36,545 nt of DNA from Flavobacteriales bacterium (GTDB lineage: Bacteria > Bacteroidota > Bacteroidia > Flavobacteriales_D > Crocinitomicaceae), in assembly GCA_947474675.1 (NCBI GenBank), contig CANJKA010000030.1:1-36545 (forward strand). Reading direction: 5' to 3'. Under the pieces are notes generated by a model. That model was given only the letters and a program-made list of their open reading frames with translations. It was not told the origin of the DNA and did not search any database. The position numbers and the translations under genes are program-made. Of the stretch, positions 1 through 6,942 are shown piece after piece. Numbering within the stretch: the first letter of the stretch is position 1; every line of letters starts with the position of its first letter.

Positions 1-168
1 GGATATAAAGAAGGTCATGCTTATGAACTCTATTTATCGATGTTTACCCTGATTATTTCTTCTTTAGGTGTTTTATATTTAGCGGGAAAAATATATGCAA
101 ATGGAATCTTGCAATTTGGTCATCGTGTGAGATTGAAACATTTGTTTCGTTGGGCGAAGCAGGGATGA
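1..168 (+). CDS. ABC-2 type transporter permease, C-terminal fragment (5' end outside window)
   Basis: The first 55 codons of the window are open in frame 1 and end at TGA 166-168. They contain one hydrophobic helix (around FTLIISSLGVLYLAGKIY) followed by a basic end, HRVRLKHLFRWAKQG. A last transmembrane helix, then GKIY and a short cytoplasmic basic tail, is the usual ending of NatB-like ABC-2 permeases of Bacteroidota that export ions, drugs or lipids. Most of the gene lies upstream, so substrate and partner ATPase cannot be judged. The stop overlaps the next start as ATGA, so the RHS fragment downstream may be translationally coupled to it. Family assignment is inferred from this short tail only. 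Confidence 0.6.
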   Translation, partial: GYKEGHAYELYLSMFTLIISSLGVLYLAGKIYANGILQFGHRVRLKHLFRWAKQG

Positions 169-1052
169 TTTCATTAGAATATAGGTATGGATTCCAAGGA
201 CAGGAGAAGGATGACGAGGTTTCAGATGAAGGAAATAGCTATGATTTTGGGGCAAGGATGTATAATCCAAGAATTGGTCGTTGGTTTAAGAGAGACGGTA
301 TGGAAAGGAAATATCCATTTTTAAGTCCGTATAACTTTGTTGCTAACAATCCAATAAATAATATTGAAATTGATGGCAATGATTTTATAAGAAGTGCTGA
401 ATTCGAAAAGTCTGGATATAATACTGTACTGAATGATGTTATGATAAACAATTCAGCATATAAAAAATATTTCGGTATGTTTGAAAACAATCCAAATTTG
501 AATATTTATTTCGAAGTTAATAATGATTTTGTTAGTGTTGGTAGTATTGCGACAACTAAATGGAAGACCATAACAATAATAAATAGTAAAGGTAAGGAAG
601 TTTTGGACATGTTAAATGGAGGTATTGCATTTCGAGATGACATTGAAAACTATAATGGTTTAGGAAAAATTGCATTGTTAGCTCATGAAAGTTTACACTT
701 ATATCAAGGTTTAAAAATGCAAGGAGATGATGAAACGCATGATTTATGGAATGAAAATCTATCAAAGATGCAAGAGATTTTACAGGAATATTCTGATGAC
801 AATATACTTGGATTGAGTAAAGACGAAATTTATGAATTATCAATATTTAATATTGGACCAGGTGGGACAGAATTTGATAGTCATATAAATAAGATGGTAA
901 CTAAAAATGGCACGACTTATGATGATGAATTAAGTCTTTTTTATCATCGTATAAATACTTTAATAGATGATGAGTATAAAGAGAATACAACTATTGAAAT
1001 TGAAATAAAATTGGAAACTCCACAATCAACAGAAAAAAGCGATGAGAAATAA
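165..1052 (+). CDS. Orphan RHS-repeat core tip with C-terminal HExxH putative metalloprotease toxin domain
   Basis: This 295-residue protein has two parts. Residues about 5-73 are the RHS-associated core (YRYGFQGQEKDDE, then MYNPRIGRW and NPINNIEIDG), the conserved end of polymorphic RHS toxins. After the core comes a unique domain with HESLH at residues 174-178, an HExxH zinc site, and GGTEFDSH near residue 236 that could supply a third glutamate ligand. No RHS shell repeats precede the core and there is no signal peptide, so it is a displaced tip rather than a complete toxin. I chose ATG 165, which overlaps the permease stop as ATGA; an in-frame TTG at 150 is less likely. The next gene overlaps by 11 bp, the arrangement expected of a toxin/immunity pair. 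The RHS core is clear; protease activity and toxicity are inferred. Confidence 0.75.
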   Translation: MISLEYRYGFQGQEKDDEVSDEGNSYDFGARMYNPRIGRWFKRDGMERKYPFLSPYNFVANNPINNIEIDGNDFIRSAEFEKSGYNTVLNDVMINNSAYKKYFGMFENNPNLNIYFEVNNDFVSVGSIATTKWKTITIINSKGKEVLDMLNGGIAFRDDIENYNGLGKIALLAHESLHLYQGLKMQGDDETHDLWNENLSKMQEILQEYSDDNILGLSKDEIYELSIFNIGPGGTEFDSHINKMVTKNGTTYDDELSLFYHRINTLIDDEYKENTTIEIEIKLETPQSTEKSDEK

Positions 1053-1530
1053 GGTAATATTAATTTTTCTAATATGTTTTTTTTATAAAAAATCATATTC
1101 ACAGGGTGTTAATGATACTATCCTAATAACTTTTGATTGTATTTATCCCAACTCTCCCGTATCTTCAGTAAAAATGAATTCAATTTACAATGGACAAATC
1201 AAATCCTATGATTTATATAAACAAAATGTTTACATAAGTTTTTTAGAAAAAGCAACTTGTATTGAAGTTAACGATGGTAATCAATGGACGGAAATAAAAG
1301 GGGAAACAAAAGTTTCTAAACTGAGGATTTATGATTATTTACGAGTAGATACCTGTGGCTCCATTTTTTATAAATTTCGAATTAAAGAAGATGAAAATAA
1401 TGGAAATATTTCGATAGTTTACATCTACGAACAGGAAAAAGGGTTAGTTTCATTTAAAGCACAATATGGAATTTACTTCAATGCAGCTTTATATAAAAAA
1501 GAGTCAATAGTAGTCACGCTTTTAAGATAG
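1042..1530 (+). CDS. Secreted small protein, candidate immunity partner of the RHS tip
   Basis: I do not recognise the family. The 162-residue product begins with a hydrophobic signal-like segment (about residues 4-15) and a plausible cleavage after SYSQ, so it is probably periplasmic. The remainder looks beta-rich, with two cysteines in the middle (about 93 and 105). It starts 11 bp inside the RHS-tip gene, which implies co-translation. Position and secretion fit an immunity protein guarding the periplasm against the neighbouring HExxH domain, but this is inference. A run of six A at 1495-1500 sits just before the end. After a -1 shift at that run, the reading frame stays open to a TAA at 1581-1583, so the annotated C-terminus may be the product of a frameshift. 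Confidence 0.6.
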   Translation: MRNKVILIFLICFFYKKSYSQGVNDTILITFDCIYPNSPVSSVKMNSIYNGQIKSYDLYKQNVYISFLEKATCIEVNDGNQWTEIKGETKVSKLRIYDYLRVDTCGSIFYKFRIKEDENNGNISIVYIYEQEKGLVSFKAQYGIYFNAALYKKESIVVTLLR

Positions 1531-1625
1531 TTAAAATGGTCGGTCGTGATCCAAATGGAGCTTTTGCATTTTTTAAAAGTTAATTCATTGAAATTCAATC
1601 GTTTTAAAATAGAAAATAAAAACTC

Positions 1626-1679
1626 CAACTAAGCCCCGCTACGCGCCATTAAAACGGACGTTTAGCTAGTGCTTAGTTG
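1626..1679. repeat. Imperfect palindrome, attC-like or REP-like element
   Basis: A perfect 9-bp inverted repeat, CAACTAAGC (1626-1634) and GCTTAGTTG (1671-1679), encloses a second interrupted stem, GCTACG (1638-1643) against CGTTTAGC (1659-1666), separated by unpaired bases. Two paired blocks with extrahelical bases and a terminal loop recall integron attC sites. The outer boxes do not fit RYYYAAC/GTTRRRY exactly and no integrase is in the window. It lies just after the RHS tip and its partner, and is more GC-rich than its surroundings. It could equally be a REP or MITE-type hairpin. Confidence 0.45.
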
Positions 1680-1751
1680 AAATTTAAAAATAACATCTCC
1701 AGAAAAAAAAACACCCCAGCCCTATTTTCATTCTAATTAAAACTTTTTATC

Positions 1752-1759
1752 TACATTTG
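1752..1759 (+). promoter_or_regulatory. Bacteroidota-type -7 box (TACATTTG)
   Basis: TACATTTG matches the TAnnTTTG -7 element used by the primary sigma factor of Bacteroidota. It lies 28 bp before the start of the GldL-like gene, leaving a leader of about 20 nt. No clear -33 TTTG was seen. Confidence 0.5.
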
Positions 1760-1787
1760 AACTTAATTTAACACTAACAAACCAAAA

Positions 1788-2789
1788 ATGAAAAAACTTT
1801 TAGTTACCTTACCTTCTTTATTTTTAATTTTTATAATTGCAGGTTTTACGTTTAAAATGCAACATTGGCCTGGGGGGAGTATCTTCTTACTATTCGGTCT
1901 TTTTTTATCGGGAATACTCTATTTACCCTTGTTGTTTATACAACGAATAAAAGAAAACAAAAACATTCTTACTGTAATTACAAATCTATTTGGATTAATT
2001 TCTAGTGTCTTTATAGTGTTTGGAGTGATGTTTAAAATTCAACATTGGCCTGGAGCTAGTATGATGTTGATAGCAGGATCTACATTATTAATTGTACCAA
2101 CTTTAATTCTGTATGTCGTTCAACAATTAAAAAATAAAGTTCCGTTTTCTGAATATTTTAAGATGTTTGTAGCTGTTCTTTGTATTGGTGTTTTCTTTTT
2201 AAACATAGGTACATCAGTTACTCGATCTGTTATTACAAGTTCTACTAAAACAAGTTTTGATTTATTGAACACTAACTTTTTCACGAATGAAAATAATATT
2301 TTATTAATTGATAAACTAACAAAAAACGGAGAACCAAATCTTAATAAAATTCATTCATCAACAACTGAAATGGTAACTCAAATAGATGAAATGAAAAAAA
2401 CAATTTTATCATATTCAGGAGAATCTCCAGAATCAATTAATAATCCATATGAAATTAATGCGAAAGATCAATATGATACTCCTACAGGTTTTTTGATAGA
2501 ACAAGAGAATGGTAAACATTTATATGAGTCATTAATAAAATATAAAAAACAACTTAATAAAATCTGTATAAAACATCAATTAAATAATTCAGTTAATGAA
2601 AAAATAGACCGAATTTTAAATTTAGAATATCAAAGTAATCCAGGGTCAGGAATTGATTCGTGGGAAAAAGATTTATTCCTAAATACTCCATTGATAATGA
2701 CTTTTACATTATTAACAAGTATTCAAAATCAACTATTAATGAGTGAGAATATTATTTTAAATGAAGTTGCTAAAAAGCGAAATTTATAA
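1788..2789 (+). CDS. GldL-like membrane protein with GldM-like C-terminal domain
   Basis: This 333-residue protein starts with a membrane domain of about five helices (residues 4-22, 31-51, 62-81, 91-112, 124-141). It carries two copies of the FKxQHWPG signature, FKMQHWPG at 22-29 and FKIQHWPG at 82-89. In GldL, the proton-channel partner of the T9SS/gliding motor, this signature follows the first helix. Residues about 150-330 are soluble and helical, and end with PLIMTFTLLTSIQNQLLMSE, resembling the N-terminal helical region of GldM (pattern: P-alternating-LxxIQxxxxxxE). The protein therefore looks like a duplicated GldL-type membrane module joined to a GldM-like domain. It is not in a gldKLMN operon and has its own promoter, so it is unlikely to be the core motor. 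The QHWPG repeats are seen; the GldM similarity and any function are inferred. Confidence 0.6.
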   Translation: MKKLLVTLPSLFLIFIIAGFTFKMQHWPGGSIFLLFGLFLSGILYLPLLFIQRIKENKNILTVITNLFGLISSVFIVFGVMFKIQHWPGASMMLIAGSTLLIVPTLILYVVQQLKNKVPFSEYFKMFVAVLCIGVFFLNIGTSVTRSVITSSTKTSFDLLNTNFFTNENNILLIDKLTKNGEPNLNKIHSSTTEMVTQIDEMKKTILSYSGESPESINNPYEINAKDQYDTPTGFLIEQENGKHLYESLIKYKKQLNKICIKHQLNNSVNEKIDRILNLEYQSNPGSGIDSWEKDLFLNTPLIMTFTLLTSIQNQLLMSENIILNEVAKKRNL

Positions 2790-2826
2790 TCGCTATTTAT
2801 CTTTTCAAAAAAACTATAGGCTATTT

Positions 2827-2866
2827 CCACCTTAAATTTCTGTTCAAAACCGAGATTTGAAGGTGG
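2827..2866. terminator. Weak hairpin after the GldL-like gene
   Basis: CCACCTTaAAT at 2827-2837 can pair with ATTTGAAGGTGG at 2855-2866. No T-run follows, so it could be a weak terminator or only a structural hairpin. The rest of 2790-3055 shows no gene. Confidence 0.3.
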
Positions 2867-3024
2867 GATTAACTTGAATTTGTTTCTTTAGACAAATTTT
2901 AATTCATCTCACTTAAAAACTGACATCCAGTTAAATCATCTAAAAAACATTAATAAAAAGTCAAAAAAATTACAAAATCATCAGATTCAGATAATTTTTA
3001 TATGTTTTAGCAAAAAAATACATC

Positions 3025-3032
3025 TACCTTTA
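3025..3032 (+). promoter_or_regulatory. Possible -7 box (TACCTTTA)
   Basis: TACCTTTA is one base from TAnnTTTG and lies 23 bp before the start of the T9SS cargo gene. A TTTT tract about 20 bp upstream (near 3004) may act as a -33 element. Confidence 0.35.
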
Positions 3033-3055
3033 TCCTGTTATTCAAAAAGACAAAA

Positions 3056-5155
3056 ATGAAATTTACTATACAATCCGTTTTCTTAGTATTTGTTTTGACT
3101 TATTTTTCAAGTATAAACGCTCAAACAAGTTTCACAAAAAAAGAATTTTCGATTCCTTTAAAAACGAATAATTCACCAAAAGATATTCAAGTAGATTTTA
3201 ATCCGACGATATATAGTTTAGAAGCTCCTATTCCACAAGGTAATTCAGCTAAGGCTTATTTGTTAGATCAAAAAATTGCTTCTCGTGAATATTTTAAACA
3301 TTCCCAAAAATCAACTTTAAAATCAACAACCAATTCAGGTCCTGAACCAATAATAGGTAAAACATTTCAGCCTAAAAGATACTCCGTTTCTGGAAATCCA
3401 ATCCAAATTACAGGAGGTCTTCCAAGTGATAATACATTAGCGATTTCAAACGATGGAATTGTAATGGTGGCAATGAATTCAATGATATATGCAAGAAATA
3501 TGAATACGGACACCGCTGTTTTTCCAAATTATCAAATAACATTAGTGAATTTTGTTTCTGGAATTGCAGCTAGCCATTATTATGATCCAAAATTAATTTA
3601 CGATCCAGTTTCAGATCGATTTATTCTTGCCGTTTTAAAAGACACTGATACTTTAAAGAATGAAATTATTATTTGTTTCAGCTCTTCAAATAATCCGAAT
3701 GACCCTTGGCATATCTATCATCTACCTGGAAATCCATTATTAAATGGAAGATGGACAGATTTTCCAGCGATGACAATTACCGAAGATAAATTATATTTTA
3801 CAGCGAATCTAATTGTACCAAATGTTTCTTGGCAAGTTGGTTTTGATGGCTCCATCATTTGGGAAATGGATAAACAAGCCGGATTCAATGGTGATACTGA
3901 TATACATTCAACTTTATATCACGATATTAAATTTGGAGGTCAATATATTCGAAATTTACATCCCGTTCAGTCTGCAACAGGAACTTCTAATCATTTAACT
4001 TTATTATCTAATCGAAATTTTGCGATTCAGAATGATACAATTTTTTATCTTCAAATGCTTAATAACACGCTTCAAATAGAAGCATTAAAAACAGATGTTT
4101 CGTACGGCGTTCCGCCAAATGCTCGTCAATTTGATACTGATTTAACAATTGCTGGTGATGGACTTCAAACTAACGATGCCCGAGTCTTGGGTTCTGTGCA
4201 ATTTGAAGATGAAATTCAATTCGTTGGAAATACAATTAACCCAGAAACAGGTTTTTGTGGGATTTATCATGGAACAATACATAACCTAACAGGAATTCCA
4301 ACTGTCACAGGTCAAATTATCGGTGATTCAATCAAAGATTTTGGTTATCCAAATATTGCAGCTTCAGGAAATGATGCTTGTGACAGAGAAACAATGATTG
4401 GATTTAACTTTACTTCTTATAAGGATTTTCCAGGAATAGCAGCTATTCATATAAGTAATCTAAAAAATTATTCAACCGTAAAAATAATAAAAGATGGATA
4501 TAATTATGTTAATAGATTAGGAGGCGGATATGAAAGATGGGGAGATTATTTTGGAATGCAAGCTAAATATAATGAACCTGGATCAGCCTATGTTTTTGGA
4601 TTTCTGGCTTTAGCAGATAAAACAAATAGTGGATTTTGCGCACAATTATTTAGTCCAGATTCAACTTCTTTATCACTCGATATCACAATAAACAGTCCCC
4701 TAATTCATTGTAACAATACAGCTTCAGTAGCAATAACAAATGGAACTTCCCCATACTACTATTATTGGAATTCGGATACACTTTCGACAAATTACCAATT
4801 GAATAACATTTGTTCAGGAGACAGCTTTAACATTCAAGTATTAGACAGTAAAGGGTGTGTTTCTAGTTTAAATTACACCATTCAAGTTCCCACGTTACCG
4901 GATGGTGTTTATGCTTATCCAAATCCAGCTTCAGAAATTATTTCTGCTCAATTCACATTAGAAAATGAAGCTATCGTAAAAGCTGAATTATACGATAACC
5001 AAGGGAAATTAGTGAAAAATTTACTCGAAAAAATGGCAAAAAAAGGTTTGAATGAATTCTCTTTTTCGGTTGAACCTTTAGCAAATGGAATCTATACTTT
5101 CGTACTTATATCTGATACTAAAATCATCGAACAATTTAAATTTATAAAGAATTAA
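3056..5155 (+). CDS. Secreted protein with T9SS type A sorting domain
   Basis: The 699-residue product has a signal peptide (residues 1-22, cleaved near INA-Q) for Sec export. Residues about 616-699 form a Por secretion system C-terminal sorting domain: YPNPASE, then ELYDNQGKLVK and ANGIYTFVL, ending in FKFIKN. Type IX secretion would carry it across the outer membrane and remove this tail. A SprB/PKD-like repeat precedes the tail at about 545-612 (CNNTASVAITNGTSPYYYYW, then DSKGCVSS). The central 80-530 region contains YDPKLIYDPVSDRFILAVL and tryptophan/aspartate-rich strands suggesting a beta-propeller-like fold, but I recognise no catalytic motif. The substrate or adhesive role is unknown. 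The gene appears monocistronic. Confidence 0.8.
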   Translation: MKFTIQSVFLVFVLTYFSSINAQTSFTKKEFSIPLKTNNSPKDIQVDFNPTIYSLEAPIPQGNSAKAYLLDQKIASREYFKHSQKSTLKSTTNSGPEPIIGKTFQPKRYSVSGNPIQITGGLPSDNTLAISNDGIVMVAMNSMIYARNMNTDTAVFPNYQITLVNFVSGIAASHYYDPKLIYDPVSDRFILAVLKDTDTLKNEIIICFSSSNNPNDPWHIYHLPGNPLLNGRWTDFPAMTITEDKLYFTANLIVPNVSWQVGFDGSIIWEMDKQAGFNGDTDIHSTLYHDIKFGGQYIRNLHPVQSATGTSNHLTLLSNRNFAIQNDTIFYLQMLNNTLQIEALKTDVSYGVPPNARQFDTDLTIAGDGLQTNDARVLGSVQFEDEIQFVGNTINPETGFCGIYHGTIHNLTGIPTVTGQIIGDSIKDFGYPNIAASGNDACDRETMIGFNFTSYKDFPGIAAIHISNLKNYSTVKIIKDGYNYVNRLGGGYERWGDYFGMQAKYNEPGSAYVFGFLALADKTNSGFCAQLFSPDSTSLSLDITINSPLIHCNNTASVAITNGTSPYYYYWNSDTLSTNYQLNNICSGDSFNIQVLDSKGCVSSLNYTIQVPTLPDGVYAYPNPASEIISAQFTLENEAIVKAELYDNQGKLVKNLLEKMAKKGLNEFSFSVEPLANGIYTFVLISDTKIIEQFKFIKN

Positions 5156-5209
5156 AGTTTTATCTCATTAGGAAAATTCAGAAAAAAGAACTAGATTTAA
5201 TTTTAATCT

Positions 5210-5217
5210 TACTTTTA
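5210..5217 (+). promoter_or_regulatory. Possible -7 box (TACTTTTA)
   Basis: TACTTTTA is one base from TAnnTTTG and lies 10 bp before the ppx-like start, which would give a near-leaderless message. Weak evidence. Confidence 0.25.
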
Positions 5218-5227
5218 CTAACTTAAA

Positions 5228-6127
5228 ATGAGAACTGCTGTAATAGATCTAGGAACAAACACTTTCAATATATTGATCGCAGATGTCTTGGATTCTAAAT
5301 TCACTGTTATTCATTCAGAAAAAGAAGGTGTTTCTCTTGGTATGGGTGGAATTAATGAAAACATTATTTCACCTGAAGCTTTTGAAAGAGGAGTAATCAC
5401 TTTAAGACATTTTAACTTTATTTGTATTCATCATAAAGTCGATGTTATTAATGCTTTTGGAACTTCAGCTTTACGAGGTGCTAAAAATTCACAACAATTT
5501 ATTGATCAAATTGATAATGAATTGGGAATAAAAATCAATATTATTTCTGGCGAAAAAGAAGCTGATTTAATTTACAAAGGAGTTTTATGGTCGTATGATT
5601 TTGTAAAACCTGGAGTCATTATGGATATTGGAGGAGGGAGTACCGAATTTATCTTTGCCAATAAAGAAGGAATTACAGATTTGATTAGCTTAAATATTGG
5701 TGTTTCTCGAATTTTTCAAGAATTAAAATTGAATGATCCTTTAACCGAAATCGATATTAAATCAATCACTAATTGGTTGAATGAAAAAGCAAACGGTTTT
5801 TTCGACGATAAGAAAGAAGATTTATTAATTGGAGCGTCGGGAAGTTTTGAAACATTCTACGAATTAATTTACAACCAACCTTTTCCTGATAAATTAAAAT
5901 GCAGTGAAATTCCAATGAAAACTCTAAACAACATGATTGATTGGGTAATTTATTCCACCCAAGAAGATCGAGATAAAAATGAATTCATAATTCCTATTCG
6001 TAAAAAAATGGCTCCAATTGCTGCCGTTAAAACAAAATGGGTAATTGAAAAACTAGGCATAACTAGAACCATTATTTCAAGATGCTCTCTCAAAGAAGGA
6101 GCTTTACGAGAAGGCATACATGTTTAA
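5228..6127 (+). CDS. ppx: Exopolyphosphatase / guanosine pentaphosphatase family protein (Ppx/GppA)
   Basis: This 299-residue cytosolic protein has the ASKHA actin-like fold of the Ppx/GppA family. It shows the phosphate-1 motif AVIDLGTNTFN (4-14), FGTSALRGA (87-95), the catalytic-glutamate segment SGEKEADL (117-124), and the phosphate-2 motif DIGGGSTEF (143-151). Its length matches the short form of about 300 residues, without the C-terminal HD domain of E. coli Ppx. Family members cleave terminal phosphate from polyphosphate or convert pppGpp to ppGpp; which activity applies here cannot be told from sequence. Its stop codon (6125-6127) directly abuts the stop of the opposing DUF4249 gene, so no terminator space exists between the two convergent genes. 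Confidence 0.9.
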   Translation: MRTAVIDLGTNTFNILIADVLDSKFTVIHSEKEGVSLGMGGINENIISPEAFERGVITLRHFNFICIHHKVDVINAFGTSALRGAKNSQQFIDQIDNELGIKINIISGEKEADLIYKGVLWSYDFVKPGVIMDIGGGSTEFIFANKEGITDLISLNIGVSRIFQELKLNDPLTEIDIKSITNWLNEKANGFFDDKKEDLLIGASGSFETFYELIYNQPFPDKLKCSEIPMKTLNNMIDWVIYSTQEDRDKNEFIIPIRKKMAPIAAVKTKWVIEKLGITRTIISRCSLKEGALREGIHV

Positions 6128-6940
6128 TCAAGGAACAATTACTTCTGTAAACTGTTTCGTTTGTGCTGAAAAATAGCCTAAACATCCACCCGTGAAATTT
6201 GTTACAGGATTTGAAGGAGTAGCGGCACCATTCGGTCCATTTAAACTCAAAGAATAGAAGTACTGATAAACATTCTGATCTATACATGAAGTATAAAGTC
6301 TAATCGTATCATTTGGAAAAAATGCACCTAAAGAACCAAATATTGGTTGCTGTGATATTTCTCCATCAGAAAATTGATCATCTTGAACAATAATCGCTGA
6401 ATCCATTTCATAGCCTTTATTTTCTTTAAATCGACTAACACTTATGTCAAATTTATACTTGTTGACAACACCTAAAGGATCTTGTCTAATTGGAATTGCA
6501 ATTTTACCTTCTCCACCACCAAAACTATCTGGAATGAAATATAATAAATCTAAATTAACTTGAGTTGGCATTGTGGAAGTAGACAAAAATTCTTTACCAT
6601 CAATCTTGACTGATAAAGTATAAGTTCTACCTTCAACACCTAAGATGGAAGATGTAGCGTATTTACCGGGTGATACTTCCACTAAAACTTCACTATTCCC
6701 ATTATCATCCGACATGACAACAACTGCACCACTCACAGTTGGAAATGAATTTAAAGTACTGAATTTAATAGATTGAGAAATATTTACAAAATGAATTAAT
6801 TCACCTTTATTAACAGCCCCTTCAATTACATAAAGAGTTTCTGAATCTTTTAAATCAAGTGTTATAACTTTAGTACAACTTGAAACTACACTAGTAATAG
6901 CAAAAACAAGAGCGATGTAAAATATGTTTTTAATCTTCAT
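6128..6940 (-). CDS. DUF4249 family outer-membrane lipoprotein, partner of the TonB receptor
   Basis: The 270-residue product has a lipoprotein signal peptide with a lipobox ending SVVSSC (Cys about 22), so it should be acylated and anchored in the outer membrane. The body begins with TLDLKDSETLYVIEGAVNK and continues with Ig-like strands, the layout of DUF4249 proteins. In Bacteroidota these are nearly always encoded beside a TonB-dependent receptor and are thought to act as its surface partner, loosely analogous to SusD; the ligand is unknown. The start lies 2 bp after the receptor's stop, so both are on one transcript. The last codons are GCLGYFSAQTKQFTEVIVP before TGA at 6128-6130. Confidence 0.8.
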   Translation of the reverse strand: MKIKNIFYIALVFAITSVVSSCTKVITLDLKDSETLYVIEGAVNKGELIHFVNISQSIKFSTLNSFPTVSGAVVVMSDDNGNSEVLVEVSPGKYATSSILGVEGRTYTLSVKIDGKEFLSTSTMPTQVNLDLLYFIPDSFGGGEGKIAIPIRQDPLGVVNKYKFDISVSRFKENKGYEMDSAIIVQDDQFSDGEISQQPIFGSLGAFFPNDTIRLYTSCIDQNVYQYFYSLSLNGPNGAATPSNPVTNFTGGCLGYFSAQTKQFTEVIVP

Positions 6941-6942
6941 AA

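Noticed and set aside
150..164. TTG start of the RHS-tip gene, five codons upstream
   Set aside because: ATG 165 overlaps the permease stop as ATGA and starts right before the RHS core; TTG adds no conserved residues.
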